Source: Thermoflexus sp. (lineage in GTDB: Bacteria; Chloroflexota; Anaerolineae; B4-G1; DUEL01). From it: a DNA stretch of 15,321 bases. The notes under the pieces are model-generated. The model did no database searches and was not told the origin of the DNA. It worked only from the letters and a program-made list of their open reading frames with translations. The stretch covers positions 1 to 15,321 of the forward strand of contig JAPYWT010000011.1 of NCBI GenBank assembly GCA_028276215.1. The letters are read 5' to 3'. Position 1 is the first letter of the stretch; every line of letters starts with the position of its first letter. Positions 6,511-13,657 of this stretch are shown piece after piece. The translations under genes and the position numbers were made by a program.

Positions 6511-7464
6511 ATGCGCATTCTGATCACGGGCGGGGCCGGATTCATCGGCTCCCATCTCTGCGACCGCCTGCTGGCGGACGGACACGAAGTCATCGCGATG
6601 GACAATCTGAGCACCGGCAGCGTGGAGAACATCGCCCACCTGGCCGGGCATGAGCGGTTCCGCTTCATCAAGCACGACGTCACCCACTACATCTACATCG
6701 CCGGGCCGCTGGACGCGGTCCTCCACCTGGCGAGTTTGCCCAGCCCGGTGGACTACCTGAACTACCCCATCCAGACCCTGAAAGTGGGCGCGCTGGGGAC
6801 CCACAACGCGCTGGGCGTGGCGCTGGCGAAGGGGGCCCGCTTCCTCCTGGCCTCCACCTCCGAGGTCTACGGCGACCCACTGGTCCACCCCCAGACCGAA
6901 GACTACTGGGGGAACGTCAACCCCGTCGGCCCGCGCGGGGTGTACGATGAGAGCAAGCGGTTCGCCGAGGCGCTCACCATGGCCTACCACCGCTACCACG
7001 GCGTGGACACCCGGATCGCGCGCATCTTCAACTGCTACGGCCCCCGGATGCGGCTGGACGACGGGCGGGTGGTGCCCAACTTCATCGGTCAGGCGCTGCG
7101 GGGCGAACCCCTCACCGTCTACGACGACGGCTCCCGCACCCGCTCCTTCTGCTACGTCTCGGATATGGTGGACGGGCTGGTGCGCCTGCTCTTCTCGGAC
7201 GAGGTCCGTCCGGTGAACCTGGGCAACCCTCAAGAGATGACCATCCTGGAATTCGCTCAGAAAATTCTGGAGATCACCGGCAGCCGCTCAGAGATTGCCT
7301 TCGTCCGCCCCACCGACGACCGGACCCGCGACGACCCCCAGCGCCGCTGCCCGGACATCACCCGGGCCCGGACCGTCCTGGGCTGGGAGCCGAAGGTCTC
7401 CCTGGAGGAGGGCCTGCGGGAGACGGTGGCGTACTTTCGGAATAAAATTATAGTGCAAGGGTAA
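6511..7464 (+). CDS. UDP-glucuronate decarboxylase-like NAD-dependent SDR enzyme
   Basis: A 317-residue extended short-chain dehydrogenase. It shows the NAD-binding TGGAGFIGS motif (near residue 6), an acidic residue closing strand 2 (MDNLSTG), and the catalytic S117 (STSEVYGDP) and Y145-x3-K149 (YDESK). The blocks SPVDYLNYPIQTLKVGALGTHN, GDPLVHPQTEDYWGNVNP and RSFCYVSDMVDG match UDP-xylose synthases (UDP-glucuronic acid decarboxylase), which convert UDP-glucuronate to UDP-xylose for glycan building. A related nucleotide-sugar epimerase cannot be excluded. The start ATG 6511 has GAGAGGAAGCG upstream. It is sandwiched between peptidase genes, an odd setting for a sugar enzyme. Its last codons and stop (IVQG-stop) lie inside a palindromic repeat copy. 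Confidence 0.87.
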   Translation: MRILITGGAGFIGSHLCDRLLADGHEVIAMDNLSTGSVENIAHLAGHERFRFIKHDVTHYIYIAGPLDAVLHLASLPSPVDYLNYPIQTLKVGALGTHNALGVALAKGARFLLASTSEVYGDPLVHPQTEDYWGNVNPVGPRGVYDESKRFAEALTMAYHRYHGVDTRIARIFNCYGPRMRLDDGRVVPNFIGQALRGEPLTVYDDGSRTRSFCYVSDMVDGLVRLLFSDEVRPVNLGNPQEMTILEFAQKILEITGSRSEIAFVRPTDDRTRDDPQRRCPDITRARTVLGWEPKVSLEEGLRETVAYFRNKIIVQG

Positions 7465-7476
7465 CCTTGCGCTACG
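7451..7476 (-). repeat. Diverged single copy of the GTAGCGCA palindromic repeat
   Basis: On the minus strand this reads CGTAGCGCAAGGTTACCCTTGC followed by ACTA. It shares the CGTAGCGCA lead with the five-unit array at 3199-3321 and is likewise followed by an inverted repeat (GCAAGG-GTAA-CCTTGC on the + strand), but with a different palindrome sequence. It covers the stop codon of the SDR gene and ends just before the ribosome site AAAAGGAG of the M24 gene. Confidence 0.7.
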
Positions 7477-7490
7477 AAAAGGAGCCTCCC

Positions 7491-8711
7491 ATGAAGCGCG
7501 ACCTGGACGCTTTAATGGAAGCGCGCGGGCTGGATGCCTTTGTCGTCTCCGGCCGTACGTACGGGAACCCGTCCCTGGTCTATCTCCTCAACGGGGCCGC
7601 TGTCACCCAGGGAATTGTGGTCAAAAAGCGGGGTGAGCCCCCCGTCTTCATCCACTCCCCCATTGAGCGAGACGAGGCGGCCGCCAGCGGCCTCCCCCTG
7701 GTCAACATGGCCCGCTACCGCTTCACCGAAATCCTCCGGGAGACGGGCGACCGGCTGAAAGCGACGGTGGAACTCTACCGCCGCATCTTCGCCGACCTGG
7801 ACGTGCGGGGAGAGGTGGGCTTCTACGGCATGGCCGACCAGGGGCAGGCGTACCTGTTCCTCTCCGCCCTGGCGGAGGCGCTGCCGGAGATTCACGTGCG
7901 GGGCGAATACGACGAGGCGCTGCTGGACGTGGCGCGGGCGACGAAGGACGCCGACGAGGTGGCCCGGATTCGGGAGGTCGCCCGGCTGACCTGTGAGGTG
8001 GTGGAGGAGACGATTGCCTTTCTGCGCCGCCACCGGGTGAAGGACGAAACGCTGGTCACGGATGACGGTGCTCCGCTGACGGTCGGTCGGGTCAAAGATT
8101 ACGTCTACCAGTTGCTGGCCCGGCGGCGGCTGGAATCCCCGGAGGGGTTCATCTTCGCCATCGGGCGGGATGCCGGGGTCCCCCACAGCCAGGGCCGTCC
8201 GGACGACCCCATCCGGCTGGGGCAGACCATCGTCTACGACATCTTCCCCCAGCGGGCTGGCGGCTACTACTTTGACCTGACCCGTACTTTCTGCCTGGGG
8301 TACGCGCCGCCGGAAGTGGAGCGGGTGTATCGGGATGTGGCGGACTGTCTGGACGCGGTGGTCGCCGAGGCCCGGGTGGGGGTGGAGGCCCGGCGCCTTC
8401 AGCAGGTGGCCTGCGCCTTCTTCGCCGAGCGGGGTTACCCGACAATCGCGGAGAACCCGGAGACCGAGGTGGGCTTCAACCACCTCATCGGGCACGGTCT
8501 GGGGTTGGCGATTCACGAGGAGCCGGTCTTCACCGACGTCCCCTCCAACACCCGCACCCTGCAGCCGGGCCACGTCTTCACGGTGGAGCCGGGCCTCTAC
8601 GACCCGGATAAGGGCTACGGCGTCCGCCTGGAAGACGTCATTTGGATAGACGACGCGGGGCAGATCCACAACCTGACCCCGCTGCCGAAGGAACTGGTGG
8701 TGGAGATGTAG
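7491..8711 (+). CDS. M24 family metallopeptidase (Xaa-Pro dipeptidase/aminopeptidase type)
   Basis: A 406-residue protein with an N-terminal creatinase-like domain (about 1-160) and a C-terminal pita-bread catalytic domain. All five metal ligands are present: D250 (VYDIFP), D262 (YFDLTRT), H335 (GHGLGLAIHE), E366 (TVEPGLY) and E381 (VRLEDV). Such enzymes cleave Xaa-Pro bonds, a natural complement to the M42 and M29 enzymes, which generally handle prolyl bonds poorly. The start ATG 7491 has a strong AAAAGGAG site 6 nt upstream; an upstream in-frame TTG at 7467 lies in the repeat and is unlikely. It is the last gene of the plus-strand run and converges on the solute-binding gene across a GC hairpin. 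Confidence 0.93.
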   Translation: MKRDLDALMEARGLDAFVVSGRTYGNPSLVYLLNGAAVTQGIVVKKRGEPPVFIHSPIERDEAAASGLPLVNMARYRFTEILRETGDRLKATVELYRRIFADLDVRGEVGFYGMADQGQAYLFLSALAEALPEIHVRGEYDEALLDVARATKDADEVARIREVARLTCEVVEETIAFLRRHRVKDETLVTDDGAPLTVGRVKDYVYQLLARRRLESPEGFIFAIGRDAGVPHSQGRPDDPIRLGQTIVYDIFPQRAGGYYFDLTRTFCLGYAPPEVERVYRDVADCLDAVVAEARVGVEARRLQQVACAFFAERGYPTIAENPETEVGFNHLIGHGLGLAIHEEPVFTDVPSNTRTLQPGHVFTVEPGLYDPDKGYGVRLEDVIWIDDAGQIHNLTPLPKELVVEM

Positions 8712-8713
8712 CA

Positions 8714-8750
8714 GGGCTGGGGGCGGCGGCGAAGCCGCCGCCCCCAGCCC
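8714..8750. terminator. Strong GC-rich hairpin between convergent genes
   Basis: A perfect 17-bp stem, GGGCTGGGGGCGGCGGC (8714-8730) with its inverse (8734-8750) and a GAA loop, lies 2 nt after the M24 stop and 9 nt before the stop of the opposing gene. No T-tract is present on either strand, so it may be a bidirectional transcription barrier or an mRNA 3' end protector rather than a textbook intrinsic terminator. It resembles the hairpin at 10637-10677. Confidence 0.72.
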
Positions 8751-8759
8751 CGACACCCA

Positions 8760-10052
8760 TCATCTCAGTGACTGAACGGCGCGGGCGGCGGCCTCCGCCG
8801 GGCTCTGGCGGCCCTGGAGGACGGCCTCTATCGCCGACTGCAGGAGTGGCCCCACCTGCTCCCGTACCGACCTGGGGAGCGCTGGCCGCGCCCCGGCCAG
8901 AACCGCCGTCAATACCTCCCGTCGCTCCTCCGAAACCGTCCATCCCGCCAGGCCGCTCCGGGTGACCGGCAGGTAGCCGGTGCTCTGAGTCCACGTCCCG
9001 TACCAGGCGGGGTCCATCAGCCAGGCCGCCAGCGCCATGGCCCGTTGTTGCTGCTCCGGGCTGGTGGTCACCAGTGCCAGAATCCACCCTTCCGCCAGCG
9101 CGACCGGGCGGCCGTCCCGGGTGGGAATCGGCCCCGGTTCGGCCACCCCCTCCCATTCCGTCCAGAACCGGCGGGAGCCCACCACCGTCATCCCCCCCTG
9201 CCTCCGGAAGTGGGCCCAGCACTCCTCATCGGTCCCTGTGGAGAGAACCACCGGAGGGGAGATGACCCCGGCCGCCGTCGCCTGAGCGTAGAAATCCAGC
9301 ACCGCCGTCAGCGGCCCTTCCTCCAGCATGGGTTTGCCCCCCTCATCCGTCAGGCGGCCCCCCGCGCCCAGGTACTGGATGAAGGTGAAGTCGTCCGCGA
9401 CGCCGTTCTCTCCGGCCGCGGGAAAGCAGAGGGGCAGCCCGGTGGAGAGGACGTCGGTCCAGGAAACGGGAGGAGAAGGGAGCAGGGCCGGGGAGTAGGC
9501 CAGATGCTGCAGTTCGGCCGCCAGCGGCAGGCCAAAAGTGGCCTCGCCGACCCGGCCCAGCCCGATCGCGAAGGGGAACAGGTCCGCCTCCAGGTCGGGG
9601 GGAATGCGGCCGTCTATGGGCTGGAGGAGTCCGGCCTGGGCCGCCACCGGCAGGTCCGCCTCGTCCAGCACCACCAGGTCGGGGAGGACGGACGGCGCCG
9701 CGACGCTGGCCGTCCTCAGGAAGTCCAGCACTCCCCCGCGCCCGCGGCTCTTTTTGACGACGACCTGGACCTGCAGGTCGGGATGGGCGGCCCCGAAGTC
9801 AGCCAGACGCCCGGCCAGGAGGTCGGCCCCGGCCTCGTCGCGGTAAGGGCTCAGGTCCTCCGGAAGCCAGATGGTTAGAGTGGTGATCAGCGGCCCGGGC
9901 AGGGGAGGGGTGGGAGTCGGCGAAGGGAGGGGCTCCGTGGGCGGCGGCGAGGGGGCCGGAGATGGGGTGGGGGCGACGCACGCGGTCAGCAAGAGGAGGA
10001 CCAGGCCGGAGAAGACACCCCACCAGGCCCGGTGCCGTCGCTCATTCCGCAT
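8760..10052 (-). CDS. Extracellular solute-binding lipoprotein (family 1 type)
   Basis: A 430-residue protein with a lipoprotein signal (VFSGLVLLLLTAC, lipobox Cys25) and then a Pro/Ser/Thr linker of about 30 residues. The body resembles carbohydrate-type ABC solute-binding proteins: LTIWLPEDLSPY start, PDLVVLDEADLPVAAQAGLLQPID, FGLPLAAELQHLAYSPALL, SWTDVL, and a WLMDPAWYGTWTQSTGYLPVTRSGL end. The start is ATG 10052 with TGGAG 8 nt upstream; the frame is open further upstream inside the preceding gene. It overlaps the molybdopterin gene by 11 bp, so the two are translationally coupled. No permease or ATPase gene is next to it, so it is an orphan binding protein, or its transporter lies elsewhere. 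The ligand is unknown. Confidence 0.85.
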   Translation of the reverse strand: MRNERRHRAWWGVFSGLVLLLLTACVAPTPSPAPSPPPTEPLPSPTPTPPLPGPLITTLTIWLPEDLSPYRDEAGADLLAGRLADFGAAHPDLQVQVVVKKSRGRGGVLDFLRTASVAAPSVLPDLVVLDEADLPVAAQAGLLQPIDGRIPPDLEADLFPFAIGLGRVGEATFGLPLAAELQHLAYSPALLPSPPVSWTDVLSTGLPLCFPAAGENGVADDFTFIQYLGAGGRLTDEGGKPMLEEGPLTAVLDFYAQATAAGVISPPVVLSTGTDEECWAHFRRQGGMTVVGSRRFWTEWEGVAEPGPIPTRDGRPVALAEGWILALVTTSPEQQQRAMALAAWLMDPAWYGTWTQSTGYLPVTRSGLAGWTVSEERREVLTAVLAGARPALPRSVREQVGPLLQSAIEAVLQGRQSPAEAAARAVQSLR

Positions 10053-10611
10053 ACCGTTGCTCCAGCCAGGGGTCACCCTCGTTGTGGTACCCGGCCTGCT
10101 CCCAGAAGCCGGGGCGGTCCTCAAAGGAGAACTCAATCCCCCGCACCCACTTGGCCGACTTCCAGAAGTAGAGATCGGGCACGACCAGCCGCAGGGGCCA
10201 GCCGTGCTCCGGGGTCAGCGGCTGGTCGTTGTACTTCCAGGCCAGGAGGACGTTATCCGCCAGGAGGCGCTGGAGGGGCAGGTTGGCCGTAAACCCATAC
10301 TCGGCGTGGATGATGACGTATTCGGCCCCCGGCAGTGGCCGGACGAGGTTCAGCAGGTCCCGGAAGCGCACGCCCTCCCAGACGGTATCAAACTTGGACC
10401 AGCCGGTCACGCAGTGGATGTCGGCGACGATGCGGGTGGTGGGAAGGCGGGTCAACTGGTCGTAGGTCAGACGGACTTCTTCCTCCACTGCGCCGAAGAT
10501 GCGCAGGTCCCAGTTATCCAGATTTTCGTAGCGAGGCACAGGGCCGTAGTGGAGGACCGGGAAGCGCTGGGTCAGCACCTGTCCGGGAGGGAGACGAGGT
10601 CGGGTGCTCAT
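10042..10611 (-). CDS. Sulfite-oxidase-type molybdopterin oxidoreductase, short cytoplasmic form
   Basis: A 189-residue protein consisting of essentially one sulfite oxidase/YedY-type molybdopterin domain (COG2041-like). The molybdenum-ligating cysteine is C67 in ADIHCVTGWSKFD, followed by WEGVRFRDLL, HAEYGFTANLPL, GWPLRLVVPDLYFWKSAKWVRGIEF and a WEQAGYHNEGDPW end, all typical of the family. There is no Tat signal, haem domain or C-terminal dimerisation domain, so it is probably cytoplasmic with unknown substrate and electron partner. The start is ATG 10611, with AAGGAG 5 nt upstream; an in-frame GTG at 10617 overlaps the ribosome site. It follows the ssb gene past a strong hairpin and overlaps the solute-binding gene. 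Confidence 0.88.
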   Translation of the reverse strand: MSTRPRLPPGQVLTQRFPVLHYGPVPRYENLDNWDLRIFGAVEEEVRLTYDQLTRLPTTRIVADIHCVTGWSKFDTVWEGVRFRDLLNLVRPLPGAEYVIIHAEYGFTANLPLQRLLADNVLLAWKYNDQPLTPEHGWPLRLVVPDLYFWKSAKWVRGIEFSFEDRPGFWEQAGYHNEGDPWLEQRYAE

Positions 10612-10636
10612 AGCCACTCCTTATGGTTTTGCTGTG

Positions 10637-10677
10637 GGGGTTTGCGGCGGCGGCCGGAGGCCGCCGCCGCAAACCCC
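10637..10677 (-). terminator. Strong GC-rich hairpin after ssb
   Basis: A perfect 19-bp stem, GGGGTTTGCGGCGGCGGCC (10637-10655) with its inverse (10659-10677) and a GGA loop, lies in the 113-bp gap between ssb and the molybdopterin gene. In the minus direction it follows the ssb stop, so it should end or protect that transcript. No T-tract. It shares the GCGGCGGC core and 3-nt purine loop with the hairpin at 8714-8750. Confidence 0.7.
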
Positions 10678-10724
10678 TCCTCCGTCCACTCTGGCGGGTA
10701 AAACTCGGGGTCTCGGAGCCCCGA

Positions 10725-11144
10725 TCAGAAGGGGATTTCCTCTTCGGGCGTGGGTTCCTCGTACTCCGGAATCTCCTCCACCACCGGAGCAGCGGCCTCT
10801 TCCCGCCGGCCCAGGAAGCGGACGGTGTTGGCCGTTACCTCGTAGGAGGCGTGGACCATTCCGTCCTGACCAACCCAGGTGCGGGGGTTGCCCCGGTCGT
10901 CGGGCCGGAGGCGCCCCTCTACCAGGACCGGCCGTCCCTTGGCCAGAAACTGATTGCAGGTCTCCGCCAGTTTGCCGAAGGCAGAGATGCGGAACCAGAT
11001 GGTCTCCTCCTGGGGCTGTCCGTCCTGGCCCGTCCAGCGGCGGGTGGAGGCCACAGAGAAGGTCGTCACCGGTCGCCCGTCGGGCAGGTACCGCATCTCC
11101 GGGTCCCGCCCCAGATGCCCCGCGATGATGATGGTGTGGAACAT
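10725..11144 (-). CDS. ssb: Single-stranded DNA-binding protein
   Basis: A 139-residue SSB: an OB-fold domain (about 1-110) opening MFHTIIIAGHLGRDPEMRYLPDGRPVTTFSVASTRRW, with the WFRISAFGKLAETCNQFLAKGRPVLVEGRL block, a short linker, and an acidic tail ending EEEIPF. That tail is the usual tip for docking of replication and repair proteins. It coats single-stranded DNA as a tetramer in replication, recombination and repair. The start ATG 11144 has AAAGGAGGAGCC directly before it. It lies 40 bp after the aldolase gene, so it probably shares a transcript. It lacks the rpsF/rpsR neighbours usual for the housekeeping ssb, so it could be a second copy; the window cannot settle that. Confidence 0.95.
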   Translation of the reverse strand: MFHTIIIAGHLGRDPEMRYLPDGRPVTTFSVASTRRWTGQDGQPQEETIWFRISAFGKLAETCNQFLAKGRPVLVEGRLRPDDRGNPRTWVGQDGMVHASYEVTANTVRFLGRREEAAAPVVEEIPEYEEPTPEEEIPF

Positions 11145-11184
11145 GGCTCCTCCTTTACCTTTACCTCGGTTGTTGGTAGGTGGA

Positions 11185-12594
11185 TCAGTCGGCCAGGCCC
11201 TCGCTGATGGAAAGGGCCTTCTCGGCGCCGAAGTCGGCGGGGGTCTTGTGGATTTCCGGCGGTCGGATGTAACGGGCCACCATATCGGCCGTGTCCGTCA
11301 CCCCCAATTGTTCAAACAGGAAGCCGAACTGGGCCTCCAGTTCCTGCCCAATGGTTGCCCGGATTTCTTCGGGCAGGTTCCAGAGTTCCCGCTTGAAGGG
11401 CCCCAGGGCCTTTTTGCGGGCTTCGTACAGGAACTGCTCCTCGGTCTTGCCCTCCTTCCAGTCGGCGGCGTGCTCCTTCCGCAGGTAGGCGTATATCTCC
11501 TCCCGCAGGGCAGCGGGGAAGAGGGGATGGTCGTAGAGGAGGTTCTGGAACGCGGTCGCCAGGTGGATTTCCGCCGTCCCCACTTCGGGGAATTTGTGGA
11601 ACGCTTCCGGTGGGAGGGTGGACGCGCCGTGCTGGACTGCGCCCGCCAGGCCGTACTCCTCCCGGGCCACCCGGCTGAGCCGCTCCAGGGTGTCAAAGTC
11701 AATCTTGACCCGCGCCAGCGTGCCGTCCGGGAGGACGACGCCGCCGTGGGAGGTCCCGGTCTGGATGCTCAGTTTGCTGACGCCGGGCATTCCGGAGGGC
11801 AGGGAACGGTTGTAGCCGTCCATGAAAGCCCGCAATTCCTCCTCGGTCGTGTTGTGGCCTCCCACCTCCCCGATTTCTCCGCCGACGGAGATGGTCACGC
11901 CCTCCGGCTGGAGGCTCCGGATGAGACGGGTGAAGTGCGCGCAGACTTCGTAGTTCGTCCGCTGCTGTTCGGAGATGGTGGGCTGGCTCAGGTCCACCAG
12001 GGTGGAGGTGTCTATGTCTATGTTGAAGAACCCGGCCGCGATGGCCTCGCGGATCAGGTCCTCCACTGCGCCCACTTCGGCGTCCGGGGTGCTGGCGTAC
12101 TTTTTGGCGCTCACCTGGAAGTGGTCGCCCTGGAGGAAGAGGGGGCCCCGGTAGCCCTCGCGGATGGCCGCGCCGATGATGACGGTGGCGTACTCGGCGG
12201 GGCGCTGGTCGGTGTAACCGATCTCGGAGCGGGCGATCTCAAAGATCATCGCGCCGACATTGCGGGCCAGCGCGGCGCGGAAGACGGCGCGGGCCATGTC
12301 GTAGGTGAGGGTGCGCAGGTTCATCGCCGGGACGGTCCAGTTGGTGGACGTCTCGCCGCGCCCCCGGGCCATATAGAGGTCGTGGATGGAGGCCGGGCGG
12401 ATGCCCAGGGCCTGGCCCAGTTCCCAGAGGAGCGCGCGGGCCGTCGCCCGCTCCTCCCCCTCACCGAAGACCGCCGCATAGACCAGCGCGTCGGTCACCG
12501 GACCGCGCAATCGGGCCTCATCCAGCACCTGCACGCGCCCCTTCTCCAGGCGGATAACATCTTTGAGTTCGTGCCATTGCTCTTTGGGGGTCAT
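11185..12594 (-). CDS. Class II (zinc) aldolase, long form; fructose/tagatose-bisphosphate aldolase-like
   Basis: A 469-residue TIM-barrel aldolase. The barrel appears to begin near residue 87 (TVPAMNLRTLTYDMARAVFRAA). Expected class II residues are present: D157-H158 (QGDHFQ), E240 (GGEIGEVGG), H283 (TGTSHGGV) and H322 (VQHGAST), fitting the zinc ligands and catalytic Asp. These enzymes cleave ketose 1,6-bisphosphates to dihydroxyacetone phosphate and an aldehyde. The usual length is about 280-360; this one has an N-terminal extension of about 85 residues and a C-terminal one of more than 100 residues, so the exact substrate is uncertain. Start ATG 12594 with GAGGAAAG before it, 42 bp after the coiled-coil gene, so likely the same operon. 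Confidence 0.85.
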   Translation of the reverse strand: MTPKEQWHELKDVIRLEKGRVQVLDEARLRGPVTDALVYAAVFGEGEERATARALLWELGQALGIRPASIHDLYMARGRGETSTNWTVPAMNLRTLTYDMARAVFRAALARNVGAMIFEIARSEIGYTDQRPAEYATVIIGAAIREGYRGPLFLQGDHFQVSAKKYASTPDAEVGAVEDLIREAIAAGFFNIDIDTSTLVDLSQPTISEQQRTNYEVCAHFTRLIRSLQPEGVTISVGGEIGEVGGHNTTEEELRAFMDGYNRSLPSGMPGVSKLSIQTGTSHGGVVLPDGTLARVKIDFDTLERLSRVAREEYGLAGAVQHGASTLPPEAFHKFPEVGTAEIHLATAFQNLLYDHPLFPAALREEIYAYLRKEHAADWKEGKTEEQFLYEARKKALGPFKRELWNLPEEIRATIGQELEAQFGFLFEQLGVTDTADMVARYIRPPEIHKTPADFGAEKALSISEGLAD

Positions 12595-12636
12595 CTTTCC
12601 TCACCAATGACGTTTGGATGGTTAACGGAATGAGGT

Positions 12637-13593
12637 TTATTCCCACAACTGAGGCGCCACGCGCTCACCGCGAAAGGTCAAAATCCCGACGCCCGCTTCT
12701 GTGGTCATTCGGTCCACGTCGGCGTATACCCGAAGCCCGAATGCATAGGGCAGGTAGGGTTTCTGGATACCCTCTTGCCGGAGTCGTTCCTGGACCCAGG
12801 GCCGTTGCAGGCGTTGCAGGAACTCTCCCAGTTCCTTCCGCCGAAGACGCCCTTTCACCTCCACAATGATCCAGGGACGTTCCCCGGTGGGCAGTTCCAC
12901 CGGAACGACCACATCCATTTCTCCGTCCACCTCTATGGCGAAGGGCTCCTGGAGCGGCCGGATTCCCCTCTCCTTCAGGAGACTCATCAGGACCTCTTCG
13001 GCATCCACCTCCAGGTCCAGCCCCAGGCGGTTGGAGAGTTGGCCCAATTGGAGGCTCATCTGGTCCACCCGCCGGATCAACTGGGTGACCACCTCTTCCA
13101 GGCGGTAGTGGGCCTCAGCAAGTTGCTGCAACTGTTGTTCGGTCCGGCGCTGCGCCTCCGCCAGTTCCTCCATTCGTTGTTCAAGATGGCGTTGGGCCTC
13201 CACCAGTTTCGCCACGATGTCTTCCAGGCGGGCCAGCCGCTCCTCTGCAGAAGCCAGCCGCTCCTCCACAGCGGCCAACCGCTCCTCCACAGCGGCCAGC
13301 CGTTCTTCGTGCCGCCGCACGATTTCCACCAGTTCCTGAACTGTGGCCTCCAGGCGGGCCACTCGCTCTTCCGTGCGGCGTTGGGCCTCGGCCAGTTCCC
13401 CCACCCGTTCCTCGGTGCGACGCTGGGCCTCTGCCAGTGCCCGGACCTCTTCCTCTGTCCGCTGCTGGGCAATGGTCAGAGCCTCTATTGCTTCCCATAC
13501 CCGCCAGGTTGCGGCCAGGCCTGCCCCAGGCTGCCCCAGTTCCTGCTCCACAACTTCATAAGCAATTTGTCGGACCCGTTCTTCCGTCAGCAT
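12637..13593 (-). CDS. Coiled-coil protein with PD-(D/E)XK-like C-terminal domain
   Basis: A 318-residue protein. Residues about 38-190 are a long coiled coil of heptads and 14-residue units (AEAQRRTEERV, ERLAAVE). The C-terminal 120 residues look like a PD-(D/E)XK nuclease fold: an early Glu near 200 (DAEEVLMSLL), D227 (GEMDVVVPV), and E245-x-K247 in WIIVEVKGRLRRKEL. This layout recalls DUF3782-type proteins of cyanobacteria and archaea, whose role is not established. The start is ATG 13593, with AGAGGAACC before it and a clear promoter about 65 bp upstream; an open frame to 13638 lies in the leader. Whether it cuts DNA is unknown. It is followed by the aldolase and ssb genes. Confidence 0.8.
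   Translation of the reverse strand: MLTEERVRQIAYEVVEQELGQPGAGLAATWRVWEAIEALTIAQQRTEEEVRALAEAQRRTEERVGELAEAQRRTEERVARLEATVQELVEIVRRHEERLAAVEERLAAVEERLASAEERLARLEDIVAKLVEAQRHLEQRMEELAEAQRRTEQQLQQLAEAHYRLEEVVTQLIRRVDQMSLQLGQLSNRLGLDLEVDAEEVLMSLLKERGIRPLQEPFAIEVDGEMDVVVPVELPTGERPWIIVEVKGRLRRKELGEFLQRLQRPWVQERLRQEGIQKPYLPYAFGLRVYADVDRMTTEAGVGILTFRGERVAPQLWE
13232..13309 (-). repeat. 21-bp tandem repeats inside the coiled-coil gene
   Basis: Nearly identical 21-bp units start at 13232, 13253, 13274 and 13295 (+ strand GCCARCCGCTCCTC plus seven bases). They encode the heptads ERLAAVE, ERLAAVE, ERLASAE and ERLARLE. The similarity at DNA level, not just protein level, points to recent copy-number change by slippage. 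Looser 42-bp units (AEAQRRTEERV...) lie at about 13360-13450. Confidence 0.8.
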
Positions 13594-13657
13594 ATGGTTC
13601 CTCTTTCCAGAGATGGCCCTGAGAAGCCGTGTCCCCACTTCAACCTAAATCGCTGTA

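Noticed and set aside
10954..12633. Long plus-strand open frame (559 codons) opposite the aldolase and ssb genes
   Set aside because: The opposite strand carries a clear class II aldolase and SSB with ribosome sites; this frame has no motif or start signal.
13594..13638. Upstream start for the coiled-coil gene at 13638
   Set aside because: It has no ribosome site and gives an unusual basic N-terminus, whereas ATG 13593 has AGAGGAACC.
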